In this document: positions 60,735 through 64,000 of the stretch, one piece after another
How positions within the stretch are numbered: position 1 is the first letter of the stretch
Layout of the letters: each line of letters begins with the position of its first letter
Assembly (NCBI GenBank): GCA_963833495.1
Contig: CAWHYJ010000001.1
Coordinates: 124,001-188,000, forward strand
Source: Fodinibacter sp963833495
GTDB lineage: Bacteria > Actinomycetota > Actinomycetes > Actinomycetales > Dermatophilaceae
Length of the DNA: 64,000 nucleotides
Reading direction: 5' to 3'
The notes under the pieces: generated by a model
What the model was told of the DNA's origin: nothing
The model's database searches: none
What the model saw: the letters and a program-made list of their open reading frames with translations, nothing else
Position numbers and translations under genes: made by a program

Positions 60735-61038
60735 TGCCGTGGAGCCGGCGCCGGGTCGTGCGCGCGGCCACCGGGAACCAGACACCGGTGGCCGCGCGGT
60801 CCGTCCCCATTGACGACCGCGTGGGTCGACGTCGTGGGCTGGCGGCCAGAAAGCCGCTGCGCTGCGCTGAGTGTGTCAGTGATGCGGGCTGCCGTGGGCC
60901 CCGCGGCCGAACGGGTCCGAGCCTGTCGAAGGTTGTCCGCGGGCCCGGGGACCTGGCCGTCGGCGCCCTCGGTTCCGGTTCCCCCCAGGTTTCTCGGCGC
61001 AGGTGCATCCGTGCGCCCCACCACGGCGGAAGTACACG

Positions 61039-61066
61039 TGTCGAAGGTTCGACAGTGTCTCGACAC
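61039..61066. promoter_or_regulatory. adjacent palindromes TGTCGAAGGTTCGACA and GTGTCTCGACAC
   Basis: Two perfect dyads abut each other about 80-105 bp before the start of the secreted protein. They look like a repressor or activator site; the factor is unknown. Not a LexA box, because the arm spacing is 2 nt rather than 4. Confidence 0.4.
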
Positions 61067-61143
61067 AACATTCAACAAACCTTTAACGTCTCAGTCAGCG
61101 GATCGGCGACGAAGCCGGTCCACGAACCGCAGGAGGAAACCCC

Positions 61144-61461
61144 ATGAGCACCCGCACCCGAATCGCCGCAGCCGCCCTCGTCGCCGCCGCCGGCGCGAGC
61201 GTCCTCGTCGCTGCTCCCGCCCAGGCCGCCACCCCCGACACCGGGTGCATGCAGGCCGGCATCGCCACCCTGAAGGCGGTCGGCCTGCACAGCGCCGTCG
61301 CGAAGGGTGGCATCACCGTCGGCACCGCCGTCTCGGTCGGCGTGACGCCGCGCAACGGCCTGCCCGACGGCTTCACCCTCGACACCGTCATCCGCTACTC
61401 GACCCTGCTCGCCGACCACCGCGCCGGCGACAACAGCATCTTCGTCTACCCGTGGTGCTGA
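61144..61461 (+). CDS. small secreted protein
   Basis: 105 aa. A signal peptide (AAAALVAAAGASVLVAAPAQA) ends with AQA-A near residue 28; the mature part is about 77 residues with two Cys (DTGCMQAG and the terminal PWC) that could form a disulfide. GITVGTAVSVGVTPRNGLPDG is the most distinctive stretch. No family recognised. Strong AGGAGG 6 nt before ATG. Confidence 0.8.
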   Translation: MSTRTRIAAAALVAAAGASVLVAAPAQAATPDTGCMQAGIATLKAVGLHSAVAKGGITVGTAVSVGVTPRNGLPDGFTLDTVIRYSTLLADHRAGDNSIFVYPWC

Positions 61462-61521
61462 CCTCCCGCTGACGCACCTCCCGGCGGTGAGCGCGGCGCG
61501 ACCTCGCCGCCTCTCCGCCCC

Positions 61522-61555
61522 GGCGGCCGGGACCTCGGTGGTGGTCCCGGCCGCC
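61522..61555 (+). terminator. perfect 13-bp hairpin after the secreted protein
   Basis: GGCGGCCGGGACC pairs with GGTCCCGGCCGCC (13 bp) around an 8-nt loop, 60 nt past the stop, without a T-run. Confidence 0.7.
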
Positions 61556-61619
61556 CCTCGTGGTGACGGGGCGTGCCGGACGGGCGGGGTCGGCGGTGCC
61601 ACGTAGGGTTGACCCCGAC

Positions 61620-64000
61620 ATGAGCACCCTCTTCGACGGCCTCGACTTCGGCGACCCGGGCCACGAGCCGCACGTGGACCCCGCCACCCGTGCCAGTGCC
61701 CACGCGGCGCTGGTCAACGCGGCAGGGGTGCCGACCTGGGCGGAGGCCGCCGCTGCCGGGCTCGGCCCCGACGGCGGTCCGGGCGCGGGCCGTCCGGGCG
61801 CCGACCCGGAGGAGCTGCTCGTCGGGCTCAACCCGCAGCAGCGCGAGGCTGTGCTGCACGAGGGTGGCCCGCTGCTCATCGTCGCCGGTGCCGGCTCGGG
61901 CAAGACCCGGGTGCTCGCCCACCGCATCGCCCACCTGCTCGCAGCCCGGGGAGTCCAGCCCGGCCAGGTGCTCGCCATCACCTTCACCAACAAGGCGGCC
62001 GCCGAGATGCGCGAGCGGGTGACCTCGCTGGTCGGCCCGCGCGCCAAGGCGATGTGGGTGATGACGTTCCACAGCGCCTGCGTGCGCATCCTGCGCCGCG
62101 AGGCCCCCAAGGTGGGGCTGCGCTCGACCTTCTCGATCTACGACGCCGCCGACAGCCAGCGGCTGATGTCGATGGTGATCCGCGACATGGACCTCGACCC
62201 GAAGCGCTACAACCCGCGCTCGTTCAGCCACCAGGTGAGCAACCTCAAGAACGAGCTCATCGACGAGGAGACCTACGCGAGCCGGGTCGGTGAGGCGAGC
62301 CCGCACCAGGAGCAGGTGCTCGCCGAGGCCTACACGGCCTACCAGCGGCGGCTGCGCCAGGCCAACGCCATGGACTTCGACGACCTGATCATGACGACGG
62401 TCCACATGTTCCAGGCCTTCCCCGACGTCGCCGAGCACTACCGACGCCGCTTCCGGCACGTCATGGTCGACGAGTACCAGGACACCAACCACGCCCAGTA
62501 CCAGCTGGTGCGCGAGCTGGTGGGCCGGCCTGAGACGCGCACGGAGCACGGGGTCGAGCCGAGCGAGCTGGTCGTCGTCGGCGACGCCGACCAGTCCATC
62601 TACGCCTTCCGCGGCGCCACCATCCGCAACATCGAGGAGTTCGAGCAGGACTACCCCGACGCGCGCACCATCCTGCTCGAGCAGAACTACCGCTCGACCC
62701 AGACCATCCTGCGGGCCGCCAACGCGGTCATCGCCCGCAACGAGGGCCGGCGCAAGAAGAACCTGTGGAGCGAGACCGGCGACGGCGCCCGCATCGTCGG
62801 CTACGTCGGTGACAACGAGCACGACGAGGCGTCGTTCGTCGCCCGCTCGATCGACCGGCTCGGCGACGAGCACGGGGTGCGGCCGGGCGACGTCGCGGTG
62901 TTCTACCGCACCAACGCCCAGTCCCGGGCCCTGGAAGAGGTGTTCGTGCGGGTCGGCCTGCCCTACAAGGTGGTCGGCGGCACCCGGTTCTACGAGCGGC
63001 GCGAGGTCAAGGACGCCCTCGCCTACCTGCGGGTGCTGTCCAACCCCAGCGACACGGTCAACCTGCGGCGCATCGTCAACGTGCCCAAGCGGGGCATCGG
63101 CGACCGGGCCGAGGCGTGCATCACGGCGCTGGCCGAGCGCGAGCGCATCCCCTTCGTCGCGGCGCTCGGCCGCCCCGACGACGCCCCCGGCATCGCCACC
63201 CGCTCGGTCGCGGCGATCAAGGGCTTCACCAGCCTGCTCGAGGGCCTCGGCCAGGTGCGCGACGACGAGGATGCCGGGGTGTCCGACCTGCTCGAGGCCG
63301 TGCTCGACCGCTCCGGTTACCTCACCGAGCTGCGCGCGAGCCACGACCCCCAGGACGAGACGCGCGTCGAGAACCTCGCCGAGCTGGTCGCCGTCGCCCG
63401 CGAGTTCGACGAGGAGCGTCGCGAGACCGGCGAGGTCATCAGCCTCGAGGACTTCCTCGAGCGGGTCTCGCTGGTCGCCGACGCCGACGAGATCCCCGAC
63501 ACCGAGGAGGCCGAGCAGGCCGGTGTCGTCACGCTGATGACGCTGCACACCGCCAAGGGGCTGGAGTTCCCCGTCGTGTTCCTCACCGGCATGGAGGACG
63601 GCACCTTCCCGCACCTGCGCAGCCTGGGCGACGCCAAGGAGCTCGAGGAGGAGCGCCGGCTCGCCTACGTGGGCATCACCCGTGCCCGCGAGCGGCTGCA
63701 CATCTCGCGGGCAGCCGTCCGATCAGCTTGGGGCGCACCGCAGTACAACCCGCCCTCACGGTTCCTCGACGAGATCCCGGCCGACCTGGTCCAGTGGGAG
63801 CGCGAGCTCTCCGGTGCCGCCGCCATCGGTCGGCGCGACCAGCGCCCGGCCGTGGCCACCCTGGCCAACCGCCCGGGGGTGCGGTCGCCCGGCAACCGGC
63901 CGGTCATCCCGCTCTCGCCCGGCGACCGGGTCACCCACGACAGCTACGGCCTCGGCACGGTGGTGCGCACCCTCGGTGAGGGCGACAAGACGCAGGCCGA
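61620..64000 (+). CDS. pcrA: ATP-dependent DNA helicase PcrA/UvrD (partial, runs off the window)
   Basis: 793 codons present, no stop. After a roughly 65-residue N-terminal extension: Q-motif GLNPQQREAVLH, Walker A VAGAGSGKTRVLAHR, TFTNKAAAEMRERV, DEYQDTN, GDADQSIYAFRGA, LEQNYRSTQ, VTLMTLHTAKGLEFPVVFLTG and ERRLAYVGITRARERL, all superfamily 1A motifs. A 3'-5' helicase of excision repair and replication restart. TAGGGT at 61604-61609 lies 10 nt before ATG 61620. The C-terminal HDSYGLGTVV is the start of the Tudor-like tail of PcrA. Confidence 0.95.
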   Translation, partial: MSTLFDGLDFGDPGHEPHVDPATRASAHAALVNAAGVPTWAEAAAAGLGPDGGPGAGRPGADPEELLVGLNPQQREAVLHEGGPLLIVAGAGSGKTRVLAHRIAHLLAARGVQPGQVLAITFTNKAAAEMRERVTSLVGPRAKAMWVMTFHSACVRILRREAPKVGLRSTFSIYDAADSQRLMSMVIRDMDLDPKRYNPRSFSHQVSNLKNELIDEETYASRVGEASPHQEQVLAEAYTAYQRRLRQANAMDFDDLIMTTVHMFQAFPDVAEHYRRRFRHVMVDEYQDTNHAQYQLVRELVGRPETRTEHGVEPSELVVVGDADQSIYAFRGATIRNIEEFEQDYPDARTILLEQNYRSTQTILRAANAVIARNEGRRKKNLWSETGDGARIVGYVGDNEHDEASFVARSIDRLGDEHGVRPGDVAVFYRTNAQSRALEEVFVRVGLPYKVVGGTRFYERREVKDALAYLRVLSNPSDTVNLRRIVNVPKRGIGDRAEACITALAERERIPFVAALGRPDDAPGIATRSVAAIKGFTSLLEGLGQVRDDEDAGVSDLLEAVLDRSGYLTELRASHDPQDETRVENLAELVAVAREFDEERRETGEVISLEDFLERVSLVADADEIPDTEEAEQAGVVTLMTLHTAKGLEFPVVFLTGMEDGTFPHLRSLGDAKELEEERRLAYVGITRARERLHISRAAVRSAWGAPQYNPPSRFLDEIPADLVQWERELSGAAAIGRRDQRPAVATLANRPGVRSPGNRPVIPLSPGDRVTHDSYGLGTVVRTLGEGDKTQA

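Larger units (their letters stand above)
60722..61143. other. 422-bp intergenic region with hairpin and operator-like palindromes
   Basis: No convincing gene. It holds the LigD promoter at its left end, a GC-rich hairpin at 60896-60946 (GGGCCCCGCGG / CCGCGGGCCC, one bulge), two palindromes at 61039-61066, and the AGGAGG ribosome site of the secreted protein. Confidence 0.6.

Noticed and set aside
61039..61054. LexA box before the secreted protein
   Set aside because: TCGAA-GG-TTCGA is palindromic but lacks the 4-nt spacing of the TCGAAC-N4-GTTCGA site.

Overview
The window is high-GC actinobacterial DNA, well over 70% G+C by eye. Gene content (WhiB3/WhiD-type regulator, GuaB3, LAL-type LuxR regulator, DUF222/HNH protein, LigD polymerase) and codon use suggest Micrococcales, most likely an Intrasporangiaceae-type organism (Janibacter/Knoellia/Phycicoccus relatives); that placement is inference. 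No rRNA, tRNA, CRISPR array or insertion sequence was seen. Genes are dense, with many 1-4 nt start/stop overlaps (ATGA, GTGA, TGATG).

Layout. 1-6917 is the conserved actinobacterial run glmS (3' end)-acpS-nnr-alr-alpha/beta hydrolase-tsaE-tsaB-rimI-tsaD. 6924-11425 holds a GH3 lipoprotein, a nucleoside hydrolase-sugar kinase pair and a THUMP-like methyltransferase. 11487-13717 is groES-groEL1 with two CIRCE operators around one promoter. 13718-14158 is a noncoding cluster of terminators and long palindromes, followed by an S4-domain protein and whiB3. 15105-24948 carries guaB, a P1 peptidase, an MFS exporter, guaB3, an aldehyde dehydrogenase, a ChoD-like GMC oxidoreductase and a DUF1905 protein. 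The order glmS...alr-tsaEB-rimI-tsaD-groESL-whiB3-guaB-guaB3-choD...guaA matches the Mycobacterium tuberculosis backbone, with local insertions.

25131-36929: a secreted repeat protein, a two-TM protein, a heterodimeric ABC exporter with complementary degenerate ATP sites, a molybdenum-enzyme-type operon (sulfite oxidase-like, ferredoxin reductase, DUF6510, MOSC), SURF1, DUF3817 and guaA. 37098-43894 is accessory-looking: DUF222/HNH protein, DUF4242 protein, large LuxR-ATPase, VOC protein, ankyrin protein and a decayed mazEF cassette. 43895-47621: an alpha/beta hydrolase and an asparagine synthase with an extra C-terminal CofE-like domain, interrupted by a frameshift. 47637-51447: flippase-like membrane protein, PIG-L deacetylase, GT4 glycosyltransferase and Nudix hydrolase. 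51463-55424: PspC-type envelope-stress proteins with a histidine kinase/response regulator pair. 55450-64000: small membrane protein, quinone reductase, GNAT, type-5 uracil-DNA glycosylase, D-amino-acid-oxidase-like protein, ArfB-like hydrolase, LigD polymerase domain, a secreted protein, and pcrA running off the right edge.

Most promising unusual items: the AsnB-CofE-like fusion; the twin palindromic cassettes after groEL; a recurring TANNNT-N6/7-start-codon arrangement implying many leaderless mRNAs; the two ABC half-transporters whose defects complement each other; and the over-used octamer GGATGCCG.
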